Positions 1-8,945 of a stretch of DNA of 64,000 nt are shown here, in pieces. Both the position numbers and the translations under genes were made by a program. A model generated the notes under the pieces. The model was not told the origin of the DNA, searched no databases, and worked only from the letters and a program-made list of their open reading frames with translations. Position 1 is the stretch's first letter; every line of letters starts with the position of its first letter. The stretch is taken from the NCBI GenBank assembly GCA_030432255.1, contig JAUIHS010000020.1, forward strand, positions 1 to 64,000, given 5' to 3'. This DNA is from Phycisphaerae bacterium (GTDB lineage: Bacteria; Planctomycetota; Phycisphaerae; Phycisphaerales; UBA1924).

Positions 1-1
1 G

Positions 2-1156
2 GCGACGGTGGGTGGTCATCAGAACGGCACGGCACCGGAGGCGGGGTGGCTGCATGAGTTCCACATCGTCACAGTGCGTCCGCAGCAGGTGGCATTGAGT
101 GCGGTACCGGTGGGTGAGGTGATGGATGTGCGCGAGTTGACGGGGGCACTTGCGGACGATGTCGGCCGGTTGGCGCGCATGCGACCGAAGATCGAGCCGA
201 TGCTGGACATGAGTCCGGATGGAAGCGTGTACGGCGGCATCTCGGTGCGCATCGCGAATCCGGTCGGACATGCGGTTGATGTGACGTTGGCGTCGGCGTC
301 GGCGGACAGCCGGTGGATCGTGGTTCCGGACCACACGCACCTGCACCTGAAGCCGCACGAGACACGCGATCTGCACTTCGATGTGCATCGCCAGGGTGGG
401 GAACTGGATCGGACGTGGCGCCCGCTTCGTTTGACGATGGACGCGGACCTGCTGGCGCCGGGGGCGCGGTATGCGATTCCGACAGTGCAGGTGGAGCCAC
501 CGGTGCGGCCGCGCCTGGCGGCGCCGGCGCGTGCGGATGCGCCTTCGTTTCTGGACGTGAATGGCACGACTGGCGTGGCGCGTGTGGCGAGCGACCTGTT
601 CGAGTTGCATGATGGTCCGATGACACTCGAGTGCCGGTTCAATGCGCGCCGGTACAGTGAGCGGATGGGACTGCTGTGCAAGACCGAGGGGAGCGAGTAC
701 GGCTTCTTCGTGGGGAATGCGCGGCCGGCGTTCTACCTGCACCTGAACGGGCGGTACGTGGAACTGGTGGGTGAGGATCCTCTGGAGACGGATCGCTGGT
801 ATCACATCGCGGGCGTCTATGACGGTGAGTGGGTGACGTTGTATGTTGATGGACGCGAAGTGGCGTCCGTGGCGCGTTCGGGGCATCGACTGCCGAACGG
901 TCTGCCGCTGCTGATCGGCGCCGATGTGAATGGTTCAGGCCAGGCGGTGAGTCACTTTGATGGCCTGATCGACGGCGTGCGGCTGTCGAGTACAGCGCGG
1001 TATGACGGGGCCTTCGAACCGGCGGATCGATTTGAGCCGGATGCATCGACGATGTTGCTCTTTGAGATGGATGCGGAGATTGCGGTGTGGCTGTTTGATG
1101 AATCGATGCATCGGGCGCATGCGGTGATGGAGGGAGGGGTCGGCGTCAAGCGTTGA
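2..1156 (+). CDS. LamG-domain protein, 3' part only (5' end outside window)
   Basis: The reading frame is open to the window edge, so the true start lies upstream; the GTG at position 8 is probably internal. The C-terminal half (from about base 590) looks like a LamG/concanavalin-A-like jellyroll domain: it has the stretch DRWYHIAGVYDGEWVTLYVD followed by LIGADVNG and FDGLIDGVRLSS, which is typical of that fold. Such domains usually bind carbohydrate or protein outside the cell. The preceding part (GGHQNG, then a beta-rich segment) is not clearly assignable; many proteins of this layout carry an upstream metallophosphoesterase or other enzyme domain, but that part is not visible. No membrane segment is seen. 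The next gene starts 113 bases downstream on the same strand with its own ribosome binding site. Confidence 0.7.
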   Translation, partial: ATVGGHQNGTAPEAGWLHEFHIVTVRPQQVALSAVPVGEVMDVRELTGALADDVGRLARMRPKIEPMLDMSPDGSVYGGISVRIANPVGHAVDVTLASASADSRWIVVPDHTHLHLKPHETRDLHFDVHRQGGELDRTWRPLRLTMDADLLAPGARYAIPTVQVEPPVRPRLAAPARADAPSFLDVNGTTGVARVASDLFELHDGPMTLECRFNARRYSERMGLLCKTEGSEYGFFVGNARPAFYLHLNGRYVELVGEDPLETDRWYHIAGVYDGEWVTLYVDGREVASVARSGHRLPNGLPLLIGADVNGSGQAVSHFDGLIDGVRLSSTARYDGAFEPADRFEPDASTMLLFEMDAEIAVWLFDESMHRAHAVMEGGVGVKR

Positions 1157-1268
1157 GGGGAGTGGAGAGCGAGGAGCGAGAGGGGTGCGGACGCTTGCGT
1201 GATGGTCATTCCGTGGGTGGGACGCGTCTTGCTATATGATGCGGAATCATCAATCAGGAGGGACTGTG

Positions 1269-4200
1269 ATGCGGTATGGCGTGATGCAGAGTGTGTGCGT
1301 GTCGGTTGTGCTGGGTGCGGCGGGGCTGGCGTCCGGCGAGGCTCCGGAGGGGTACTACCGCGATCCGGCGATTCGAGGGGATGTGATTGTGTTCGCCGCC
1401 GAAGGCGACCTCTGGCGGGTCGGGATTGACGGCGGCATTGCTCGGCGACTGACGACGCACCCGGAGGGCGAGACGCTCCCGGCCATCTCGATGGATGGTG
1501 AGACGGTTGCGTTCATGGCGAGTTACGAAGGACCGCGGGACGTCTACACGATGCCGCTGGAGGGTGGCTTGCCGGAGCGATGGACGTTCACCGGTGAGTC
1601 GCGGGCGCGGGTGTCGAACTGGACCGATGACGGTCGGTTGCTGTACACGACACGAGCGCACTCGCTGCTTCCGAACTATCAGTTGGTGACGCTGGATGTT
1701 GAGTCGGGGGTGTCGGAGCGGCTGCCACTGGAGCAGGCCGCGGATGGCTGTTACGACGATCGCGGCCGGCTGTATTTCTCACGACTTGCGAACCAGGGGA
1801 GTCGGACGAAGCGCTATGCCGGCGGGAGCGTCGAGGACCTGTGGCGTTGGGATGGGGCGGGCGAGGCTGTACCGCTGGCGAGTGACTTCGACGGGACGAG
1901 TCGTGATCCGATGTGGTGGAAGGGTCGACTGTACTTCTCGTCGGATCGCGATGGCACGATGAACATCTGGTCCATGGCGCCGGATGGTTCCGACCTGCGT
2001 CAACACACGGAGCATGAAGGCTTTGACGTGCTGGGCCCGAACCTGTCGGAGGGGCGGATCGTGTACCAGTTGGGGGCGGATCTGTACGTGTATGACATTG
2101 CGCGCGATCGCTCGCAGCGGGTCCCGATCGACCTGGACTCGGACTTCGACGATCTGCGTGAGCGTTGGATTGATGAGCCGGCCACGTATGTGACTTCGGC
2201 GCACGTGGCGCATGATGGATCGAAGGTGGCATTGACGGCGCGGGGCGATGTGTTTGTCGTGCCGCGAAAGCAGGGTCGCCTCGTGGAGGTGACTCGCGAT
2301 GCGGACGTGCGTCATCGCGAGGGTCGTTTCCTTCCGGACGGTCGGGTGTTGACGTTGAGTGATGCGGACGGCGAGGTGGAGTTATGGACGTACGCGTCGA
2401 ATGGTGTGGGTGAGGGGACACAACTGACGGATGGTGGTGACGTTCTGCGTTGGGAGGCGATGCCGTCTCCCGATGGGCGGTGGATCGCGCATCATGACAA
2501 GGGTCGCCGGCTGTATCTGTATGACACGGAGGGTGGAACGGACCTGGAGATTGCGTCGACGCGCCATGGCTGGTCGGAGTATTCCGGGCTGACGTGGTCG
2601 CCGGACAGTCGTTGGCTGGCCTTCGTCGAGCCGTCGCTTCCGGACTACGGTCGGATCACGGTGTATGACACGGAGTCAGGTGCGACGCACGTGCTGACGT
2701 CCGACCGCTCGCACGCATACAGTCCGGCGTGGTCGGCGGATGGCGAGTGGCTGTGGTTCATTGCAGAGCGCAACCTGGAGTCTGCGGTGTGGGGGCCGTG
2801 GGGCCTGTATCAGCCGGAGCCCTTCATTCATCGCCGGGCGAAGATCTACGGTGTGTCGCTGGTCGAGGATGCGGCGTGGCCCTTCCGTGAGGCGACGGAA
2901 CTGGATGGCGATGGGGAAGAGAATGAAGATGGTGAGGAAGTCGAGGGGGCCACGGAGGATGAGGACGAAGAGGCAGGTGAAGAGGCTGATGACGGCGTGC
3001 AGGTCGAGATTGACCTTGACGGGTTGCTGTGGCGTCAGCACGAGGTGCCGGTGCCGGCGGGGAATTACAGATCGTTGATGGCGACGGGCAAACGTCTGCT
3101 GTGGATGTCGGAACCGCCGATCGAGCCGGGAGCGTCGTTGCAGGCACTGGCATTGTCGAACGAGGATCCGAAGGTGGAGACACTGGTTGAGCGGCTGGAT
3201 TCCGTTGAGATGTCGGGTGATGGATCGTCACTGCTCATCGCCTCCGGCAACCAATGGTACGTGCTGGAAGCAGATGCGGGCGGGATGAAGCTCGATGACG
3301 CTTCGCGCGTGGACCTCTCAGGCTGGAAGTTCTCGGTGGATCCGCGGACGGAATGGCGCCAGATCTTTGATGAGGCGTGGCGGCTGGAGCGTGATTACTT
3401 CTACGACCCGGATATGCACGGCGTGGACTGGGAGGCGATGCGTGAGAAGTATCGTCCGCTGGTGGACCGGGTTTCGACGCGTGATGAACTGGCGGACGTG
3501 ATCGCGCAGATGGTGGCGGAATTGTCGGCGCTGCACACGTTCGTGTATGGCGGCGATCATCCGGAGGGCAATGATGACATTGCGATCGGCTTCCTTGGTG
3601 CGGAGCTGGAGCGTGATCCGGTGGCGGGCGGGTACCGGGTGACGCATATCTATCGCAATGAACCGGACGATCCGGCAGCGCGCTCGCCGCTGGCACGCGC
3701 CGGGGTCAATGTGCAGGAAGGGGATGTGATTCAGCAGGTCAACGGACGCGATGTGCTGGATTCCCGCGGCATGGGAGCGCTGCTCCGCAACCAGGTGGGT
3801 CGACAGGTGCTGCTGCGGGTCGCTCGGGGCGGCGAGGCGCATGATGTGATCGTCCGACCGATCAGCAGCGGGGCATGCACGGATCTGCGGTATGACGAGT
3901 GGGAATACACGCGGCGTCAACTGGTGGATGATTGGGGTGAGGATGAGATCGGCTACGTGCACCTGCGTGCGATGGGACGCGAGAACTACGAGGAGTGGGC
4001 CCGCAACTTCTACCCGGTCTTCAACCGGAAGGGTCTGATCCTCGATGTACGTCACAACCGGGGCGGAAACATTGACTCGTGGATCCTCGAGAAGCTGATG
4101 CGGAAGGCATGGTTCTACTGGCAGAACAGGACGGGGGATCCGTCCTGGAATATGCAGTACGCCTTCCGAGGCCACCTGGTGGTGCTGTGCAACGAGTTGA

Positions 4201-4565
4201 CCGCATCGGATGGTGAGGCAGTCACGGAGGGTGTGCGTCGACTCGAACTGGGAACCATCATGGGGACCCGGACCTGGGGCGGCGAGATCTGGTTGTCTTC
4301 ATCCAACTTCCTGGTGGATCGCGGCATCGCCACGGCTGCGGAGTTCGGCGTTTTCGGTCCGGAGGGTGACTGGCTGATCGAGGGCCGGGGCGTGGAGCCG
4401 GACATCGTGATCGACAACCTGCCCCACGCAACGTTCAACGGCGAGGACGCGCAACTGAAAGCGGCGGTGGAGTTCCTGCAGCAGAAACTGATCGACGAGC
4501 CGGTACCGGATCCGGTGGAGCCGCCGCTGCCGGACAAGTCGTCGCGGGACAATCGAAGAAGGTAG
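1269..4565 (+). CDS. Tricorn-like S41 family peptidase with beta-propeller and PDZ domain
   Basis: A protein of 1098 residues. I chose the ATG at 1269 because AGGAGGG lies six bases upstream (1256-1262) and the result begins with a signal peptide (RYGVMQS then a hydrophobic run ending ASGEA). Order of parts: WD40/PD40-type propeller repeats (about 25-520), a very acidic low-complexity insert (about 555-590), a helical C1 domain with a likely catalytic His756 (SALHTF), a PDZ domain (about 775-860), and an S41 core whose nucleophile is probably Ser980 in TASDGE. Tricorn-type proteases degrade oligopeptides. With a signal peptide this one probably works outside the cytoplasm. The size matches bacterial Tricorn homologues (about 1050-1100). 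Confidence 0.9.
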   Translation: MRYGVMQSVCVSVVLGAAGLASGEAPEGYYRDPAIRGDVIVFAAEGDLWRVGIDGGIARRLTTHPEGETLPAISMDGETVAFMASYEGPRDVYTMPLEGGLPERWTFTGESRARVSNWTDDGRLLYTTRAHSLLPNYQLVTLDVESGVSERLPLEQAADGCYDDRGRLYFSRLANQGSRTKRYAGGSVEDLWRWDGAGEAVPLASDFDGTSRDPMWWKGRLYFSSDRDGTMNIWSMAPDGSDLRQHTEHEGFDVLGPNLSEGRIVYQLGADLYVYDIARDRSQRVPIDLDSDFDDLRERWIDEPATYVTSAHVAHDGSKVALTARGDVFVVPRKQGRLVEVTRDADVRHREGRFLPDGRVLTLSDADGEVELWTYASNGVGEGTQLTDGGDVLRWEAMPSPDGRWIAHHDKGRRLYLYDTEGGTDLEIASTRHGWSEYSGLTWSPDSRWLAFVEPSLPDYGRITVYDTESGATHVLTSDRSHAYSPAWSADGEWLWFIAERNLESAVWGPWGLYQPEPFIHRRAKIYGVSLVEDAAWPFREATELDGDGEENEDGEEVEGATEDEDEEAGEEADDGVQVEIDLDGLLWRQHEVPVPAGNYRSLMATGKRLLWMSEPPIEPGASLQALALSNEDPKVETLVERLDSVEMSGDGSSLLIASGNQWYVLEADAGGMKLDDASRVDLSGWKFSVDPRTEWRQIFDEAWRLERDYFYDPDMHGVDWEAMREKYRPLVDRVSTRDELADVIAQMVAELSALHTFVYGGDHPEGNDDIAIGFLGAELERDPVAGGYRVTHIYRNEPDDPAARSPLARAGVNVQEGDVIQQVNGRDVLDSRGMGALLRNQVGRQVLLRVARGGEAHDVIVRPISSGACTDLRYDEWEYTRRQLVDDWGEDEIGYVHLRAMGRENYEEWARNFYPVFNRKGLILDVRHNRGGNIDSWILEKLMRKAWFYWQNRTGDPSWNMQYAFRGHLVVLCNELTASDGEAVTEGVRRLELGTIMGTRTWGGEIWLSSSNFLVDRGIATAAEFGVFGPEGDWLIEGRGVEPDIVIDNLPHATFNGEDAQLKAAVEFLQQKLIDEPVPDPVEPPLPDKSSRDNRRR

Positions 4566-4590
4566 GGAGTCGTGAAGTGGGACGAGGGAA

Positions 4591-4607
4591 GAGTGATGAG
4601 ATCACTC
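4591..4607. terminator. Hairpin between two convergent genes
   Basis: GAGTGAT-GAG-ATCACTC forms a 7-bp stem with a 3-base loop. It lies between the stops of the Tricorn-like gene (plus) and the repeat-rich secreted protein (minus), so it could end transcription from both sides. GGGACGAG (4579-4586) and CTCGTCCC (4605-4612) offer a competing longer stem. No clear T-run follows, so a Rho-independent role is only a guess. Confidence 0.35.
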
Positions 4608-4626
4608 GTCCCTCAGCACTGATCCC

Positions 4627-7600
4627 TCAGTTGCAATCCAACCCCCAGTTGTCGAGCAACAGGTTGAGGTCGGCGAAGTCGACGAAGCCGGAGCCATTGA
4701 CGTCTCCTTCGGGCCCGGTGGTGGACCAGTTGTCGAGGAGAGCGTTGAGGTCAGTGAAATTGACGAGGCCGTCGCCGTTGGTGTCGCCGGTGCAGCCGGA
4801 GCCGAAGACAACGCTGATGCTGGTTGGGGTGGGGACGACGCTGTAGGTGACGGAAGCAGGCAGATTGGTGAAGGATGTCGAGGTGAAGGCACCGTTGATT
4901 GCGGCGGCGGAGAGCACGGTGAAGGACTGGGTCGGCATGGGGACGAAGCCGTCGATGAGCGAGATGACGAGTTCGCCGTCGAGGTTGGCGCTGCCGTTGA
5001 CCTGGAGTGTGTCGTGGGCGCCGTCGCCAATCTCGACGGAGACGCGGCCGCCGGTCATCTGCGTGAAGTTGCCGGTGACGGTGAGCGTCCCGGTGCTGTT
5101 GCCCGGGGTGACGTTGCCGGCGGTGTTGACTACGGAGGTCTGGATGGTGCCGGTGCCGCCGAGGTCGCCCCCGTTGAGAACGACATTGTTGGTGTTCAGG
5201 GATCCGTCGACCATCGTAAAGCCACCCGTCTGCGTGTAGGGCAGGCTGGTGCGCGAGAGCGTGGCGCCGGGGTTGATGGTCACGTTGCCATCCGTGGAGA
5301 AGGGGTCGGGGCCGATGACCATGTTGGAGGTGGCAATGAGTTCGCCATGATTCTGGAAGCCGGTTCCAGCAGCGTCGATGGTGAGCGTGGTGCCTTCCGA
5401 GATGATCGTGCCATTGTTGACAACCACTGACTGATTGGCGCCGATGAAGCCGCTGCCCCGGATGGTGGTGTTGTTGGTCAGCAGAGCGCCTGTGCTGGAG
5501 GCCCAGATGCCGTTGTTGATGTTGGGTCTCATGAAGATCTCACCGGGCCCGTCGATGATCGCCCCGTCCGTGTGCCGGATGCCGGTGGTGTTGCCGACCG
5601 AATTCAGTTCAATGCGGCCGAGATGCGTCAGGGTGCCGCGGACCTGGATGCCCTGGATGTTGTTGGGGATCACGACGCGGCCGGAGAGTGTGACATCTTC
5701 GAGGATGGCGGTCTGAGTGGTGGCGTTGATCACGCTGGACGCGTCGGCGGAGAGGTCGCCGCCGATGATGTGCGGACCGTCAAGGTCGATGCGGCTGTTG
5801 TTGATCGCATCGATGATGCCCATTTCGTTGTGGAACACGCCGGTGCGCAGGCGGAGGTAGCCGTCATCGGCGCGGACAGTGGCTTCGTTTCGGAATCCAC
5901 TGAGGTTGCCGGGCCAGATGCTGAGCGCACTTGAGACATTGGCGGTGATCATGCTGCGGCTGACGATGTTGAGGTTGCCCTGTCCGATCGATCCGCCGCC
6001 GCGGATTTCAGGCCCTTCGAGCGTCAGCGTGGGCTGCCCGTTCCACGCATAGATGTAGTTCTGGATGTTGTTGGACATGAGAATCTCGCCCAGCCCGAAC
6101 ATGGTGACGTCGCCTTCAATGCGCAGTGCCGTGGTGTTGCCGGCGGACTGGAGATTGATGGTGCCATAGAAGTCGAAGTCGCCGCGGATTCGATTGATTG
6201 CGTAGTTGTTGGGGATGTCCCACTGTCCGACGAGGAAGACGTCCTCCATTTCGACACTGGCCTGCGTACGGAAGTAACCGGAGCCGTAGGTGGCGAGTTC
6301 ACCCCGGTGCATGATGCAGTTGATGAGGTCGGCACGGGAGCCATCCCACACTTCGATGAGACCGTTGGTGCTGTCATACAAGCCATTGGTGAACCGGAGC
6401 ACACCGCCGTCAGCCCTGAGACATCCGTTGTTGATGAAGCCTCCGGAACTGGAAACGAGTGTGAGGGTTGACGGTTGGTCGGCGACAATCTCGCCCCAGT
6501 GCTCGATCGTCATGTTGCCCTGTCCGATGTGCCCGCTTCCCCGGATGGTGTTGTCGAGGTTGGTGAAGACGGGGCTTCCGGACCATGCATAGATGTAGTT
6601 CTGGGTGTTGTTGGACAGGTTGACAGTGCCGCCGCCGCCGAGCGTGACATCACCGTCGATGCGCAGGCTGGTCTCGTTGCCGACGCTGTTCATGTCGATC
6701 TGGCGGAGGTTGTCGATGTCGCCGCGAAGCCGCAGGTCCGGTCGGCCATTGGGCAGGTTCACGGGTGTGTCGAGCGTGATGTTGTCGAGGGTGGTGGGTC
6801 CGATGGGTCTGAGGAAGCCGGTGCCGGTGGCCTCGATCGATCCACCGAGGAACGTGGCGCCGTTGGAATCGATCCGGGCGTCATCCTCGACGAGGAGCAT
6901 GCCCCCGGCATCTTCGTACACGGCGGGGCTGAGGAGGAGGGTGCTGCCAGTGCCGGCGCGCAGGATGCCCTCGTTGAGGAAGCCGGGGGTATCGACAGGG
7001 TTGATCTCCAACTGGACGGCCTGATCGGAACGGATCTCGCCGCGATTGATGATGCGGAGATCGTTGTCACCGACGTGTCCACTGCCTCGGATGAGGTTGT
7101 CTTCGTTGGTGAAGACAAGAGGTGTTGCCCAGGCGTAGATCCAGTTCGAGTTGTTGTTGGACATGTTGACGGTGCCACCACCACTGAGCGTGAAGTCTCC
7201 GTCGAGGCGCATGTAGGTCGCATTCCCGACGGAGTTCATGTCCACCTGTCCTTTGTTGACGAGGGAGCCGATGAACCGGGTGGTGGAGGTGTTGTTGGGG
7301 ATGAGGAACCGACCGGTGATGGTGACGTCTTCGAGTGTGGATCCGGACCTGGAAGCGACGACACCGGTGCCCTGGGTATTGATGAGGCCGCGATAGATGC
7401 TGGCGCTGAAGAGGTTGACGGTGGATCCATCCTCGGCCCGGATCTCGCCGGACTCATTGTCGTAGGTGGCGGCATTGAGGCGCATGGTTGCGCCTGCGGT
7501 GGCGCGGAGGAGTCCCTCGTTCACGAAGGAGTTCTGGGGCGTGACGAGGAGTTCGACGCCCTGGTCCGCCCGGATCTCGGCCTGGTTGACGAAGTCGAGA

Positions 7601-8730
7601 TCGCCGGAGCCGAGGTTGCCGCCGCCGCGGATGAGATTATCGGTATTGGTGAGTGTCGCGGGCGTGACGGTTCCGGCCCAGATCCAGTTGGCGGAGTTGC
7701 CGGAGAGGAAGACCTCGCCGCCGCCGGTGAGGGTCACATCGCCGTTGAGGCGCAGGTAGGTGGAGTTGCCGACGGACAGGAGGTTGACGCTTCCGAGGTT
7801 GGTCAGTTGTCCACTGACGAAGTTCCCGGTGGTGCCGTTGTTGATGATGAGCGTGGCGTCATTGGTGACGTCATTGAACGTGGCGGCGCCGGTGACACGG
7901 ATCTCGCCGCTGGCGGAGGTCATGAGCATGCCGCCGTTGATGACCGCGGTTGCCAGCTCAATGCGTGAGGTGTCTTCCGCGAGCAGCACTCCGGTCATGT
8001 TGTCGAGGACCGGTGTCTGGATGTTCAGCACGCCGTTGGAGGTGGCTCTCAGAAGATTGGTGTTGGTGATACCGGAAGCGTTGGCGTTGAGTGACATCGT
8101 GGTGTTGGAGGCCTGGATGACACCGTGATTCTCGATGCCGATGGAGCCGAGACCGAACTGTCCCCCTCCCGTGATGGTGTGCGCATCGAGGTTGCGCAGA
8201 GTCTCGGTTCCGATGGCTCCGAAGATGCGGTTGTTACTGTTCTGCCCGATGATCATGGTTCCGGGAGCGCCCATGCCATCGCCGAGGGTCACCGTGCCGG
8301 TGCTGAGTCGGAAGTCCGTGGTGTTGCCGACGGAGTCCATCCTGAACGTGCCCAGGTTGCGAAGCAGGCCAACGCTGTCGTCGCCATCCATCACGTCAGG
8401 GTCACCGATGATGGTCAGTCGTTGGGCATTCTCCAGGCTCAGCAGGCCGCCGGCACCGATCTCGATGCGATCGACGGAGATGACCCCGTCAATCGAAACC
8501 GTGGAAGCGCCGAGCATCGCGGCATACGTCATGCCTCCACCATTGTTGGGCACCACGGAAGGTGTCCAGTTGCCGGCGGTGTTCCAGTCGTCGCTCAGCA
8601 GTCCGGTCCAGTCGACGATGGACTGCCCGCCGCCGCCAGCATGCGCGCTGCCGGCGAGAGCGAAAACAGCGAGGGCAGACAGGGAACGTCGAGCCGGGAT
8701 CCGGCACGCCCGCAAGAACTCAGATCGCAT
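4627..8730 (-). CDS. Secreted tandem-repeat protein with dockerin-like C terminus
   Basis: A protein of 1367 residues with an N-terminal signal peptide (RRSLSALAVFALAGSAHA). The body consists of about six tandem units of roughly 182 residues. Each contains NSVGN.T..R..GDVT, then GGGTVN.SNN, an IYAW-like segment, RG.G.IG, and a FLNEG..RA stretch. This beta-helix-like pattern resembles autotransporter passengers, but no outer-membrane beta-barrel is present. The last 60 residues hold two dockerin-like calcium-loop repeats (GDTNGDGLVNFTDLNALLDN and GDVNGSGFVDFADLNLLLDN), the same type as on the serine hydrolase at 16.8-18.1 kb. It is most likely a surface or matrix protein. Function beyond that is not visible. 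Confidence 0.85.
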   Translation of the reverse strand: MRSEFLRACRIPARRSLSALAVFALAGSAHAGGGGQSIVDWTGLLSDDWNTAGNWTPSVVPNNGGGMTYAAMLGASTVSIDGVISVDRIEIGAGGLLSLENAQRLTIIGDPDVMDGDDSVGLLRNLGTFRMDSVGNTTDFRLSTGTVTLGDGMGAPGTMIIGQNSNNRIFGAIGTETLRNLDAHTITGGGQFGLGSIGIENHGVIQASNTTMSLNANASGITNTNLLRATSNGVLNIQTPVLDNMTGVLLAEDTSRIELATAVINGGMLMTSASGEIRVTGAATFNDVTNDATLIINNGTTGNFVSGQLTNLGSVNLLSVGNSTYLRLNGDVTLTGGGEVFLSGNSANWIWAGTVTPATLTNTDNLIRGGGNLGSGDLDFVNQAEIRADQGVELLVTPQNSFVNEGLLRATAGATMRLNAATYDNESGEIRAEDGSTVNLFSASIYRGLINTQGTGVVASRSGSTLEDVTITGRFLIPNNTSTTRFIGSLVNKGQVDMNSVGNATYMRLDGDFTLSGGGTVNMSNNNSNWIYAWATPLVFTNEDNLIRGSGHVGDNDLRIINRGEIRSDQAVQLEINPVDTPGFLNEGILRAGTGSTLLLSPAVYEDAGGMLLVEDDARIDSNGATFLGGSIEATGTGFLRPIGPTTLDNITLDTPVNLPNGRPDLRLRGDIDNLRQIDMNSVGNETSLRIDGDVTLGGGGTVNLSNNTQNYIYAWSGSPVFTNLDNTIRGSGHIGQGNMTIEHWGEIVADQPSTLTLVSSSGGFINNGCLRADGGVLRFTNGLYDSTNGLIEVWDGSRADLINCIMHRGELATYGSGYFRTQASVEMEDVFLVGQWDIPNNYAINRIRGDFDFYGTINLQSAGNTTALRIEGDVTMFGLGEILMSNNIQNYIYAWNGQPTLTLEGPEIRGGGSIGQGNLNIVSRSMITANVSSALSIWPGNLSGFRNEATVRADDGYLRLRTGVFHNEMGIIDAINNSRIDLDGPHIIGGDLSADASSVINATTQTAILEDVTLSGRVVIPNNIQGIQVRGTLTHLGRIELNSVGNTTGIRHTDGAIIDGPGEIFMRPNINNGIWASSTGALLTNNTTIRGSGFIGANQSVVVNNGTIISEGTTLTIDAAGTGFQNHGELIATSNMVIGPDPFSTDGNVTINPGATLSRTSLPYTQTGGFTMVDGSLNTNNVVLNGGDLGGTGTIQTSVVNTAGNVTPGNSTGTLTVTGNFTQMTGGRVSVEIGDGAHDTLQVNGSANLDGELVISLIDGFVPMPTQSFTVLSAAAINGAFTSTSFTNLPASVTYSVVPTPTSISVVFGSGCTGDTNGDGLVNFTDLNALLDNWSTTGPEGDVNGSGFVDFADLNLLLDNWGLDCN
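5590..8345 (-). repeat. Six tandem coding repeats of about 545 bp
   Basis: The motif encoding SVGN or SAGN recurs near 8325, 7770, 7225, 6680, 6135 and 5595, i.e. every 545-550 bases. The neighbouring IYAW/WIWAG and RGGG segments keep the same phase. The copies are diverged, so this is an old internal amplification rather than a recent duplication. Confidence 0.8.
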
Positions 8731-8892
8731 ATCTCAATCTCCGTATGACTCCCGACCACGATTCTTCGCGGCCGCTGAAACCAGTGTAATGAGGTTCCGG
8801 ACCTACCCAAAGTGGAATCGAAAGTGCTGCGATATGGCGTTTCCGTGGCGTGTGGACGCTTCTGAAGCCCCCTTCGCGATCGTGGATCGATC

Positions 8893-8898
8893 TATAAT
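8893..8898 (+). promoter_or_regulatory. Possible -10 element of the helicase gene
   Basis: A perfect TATAAT hexamer lies about 48 bases before the chosen start of the helicase-endonuclease gene. No good -35 hexamer is seen 16-18 bases upstream, so the promoter assignment is weak. Confidence 0.4.
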
Positions 8899-8945
8899 CG
8901 GACTCTGCCCGGGCGGGGGCTCCATTGTCCTGCAGGAAACGGCTC

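Noticed and set aside
6475..7968. Long plus-strand open frame (497 codons) opposite the repeat-rich secreted protein
   Set aside because: Gly/Val/Asp-rich translation without family features, repeated with the 545-bp period of the minus-strand gene. It is the antisense shadow of that gene, which has a signal peptide and dockerin-like tail.
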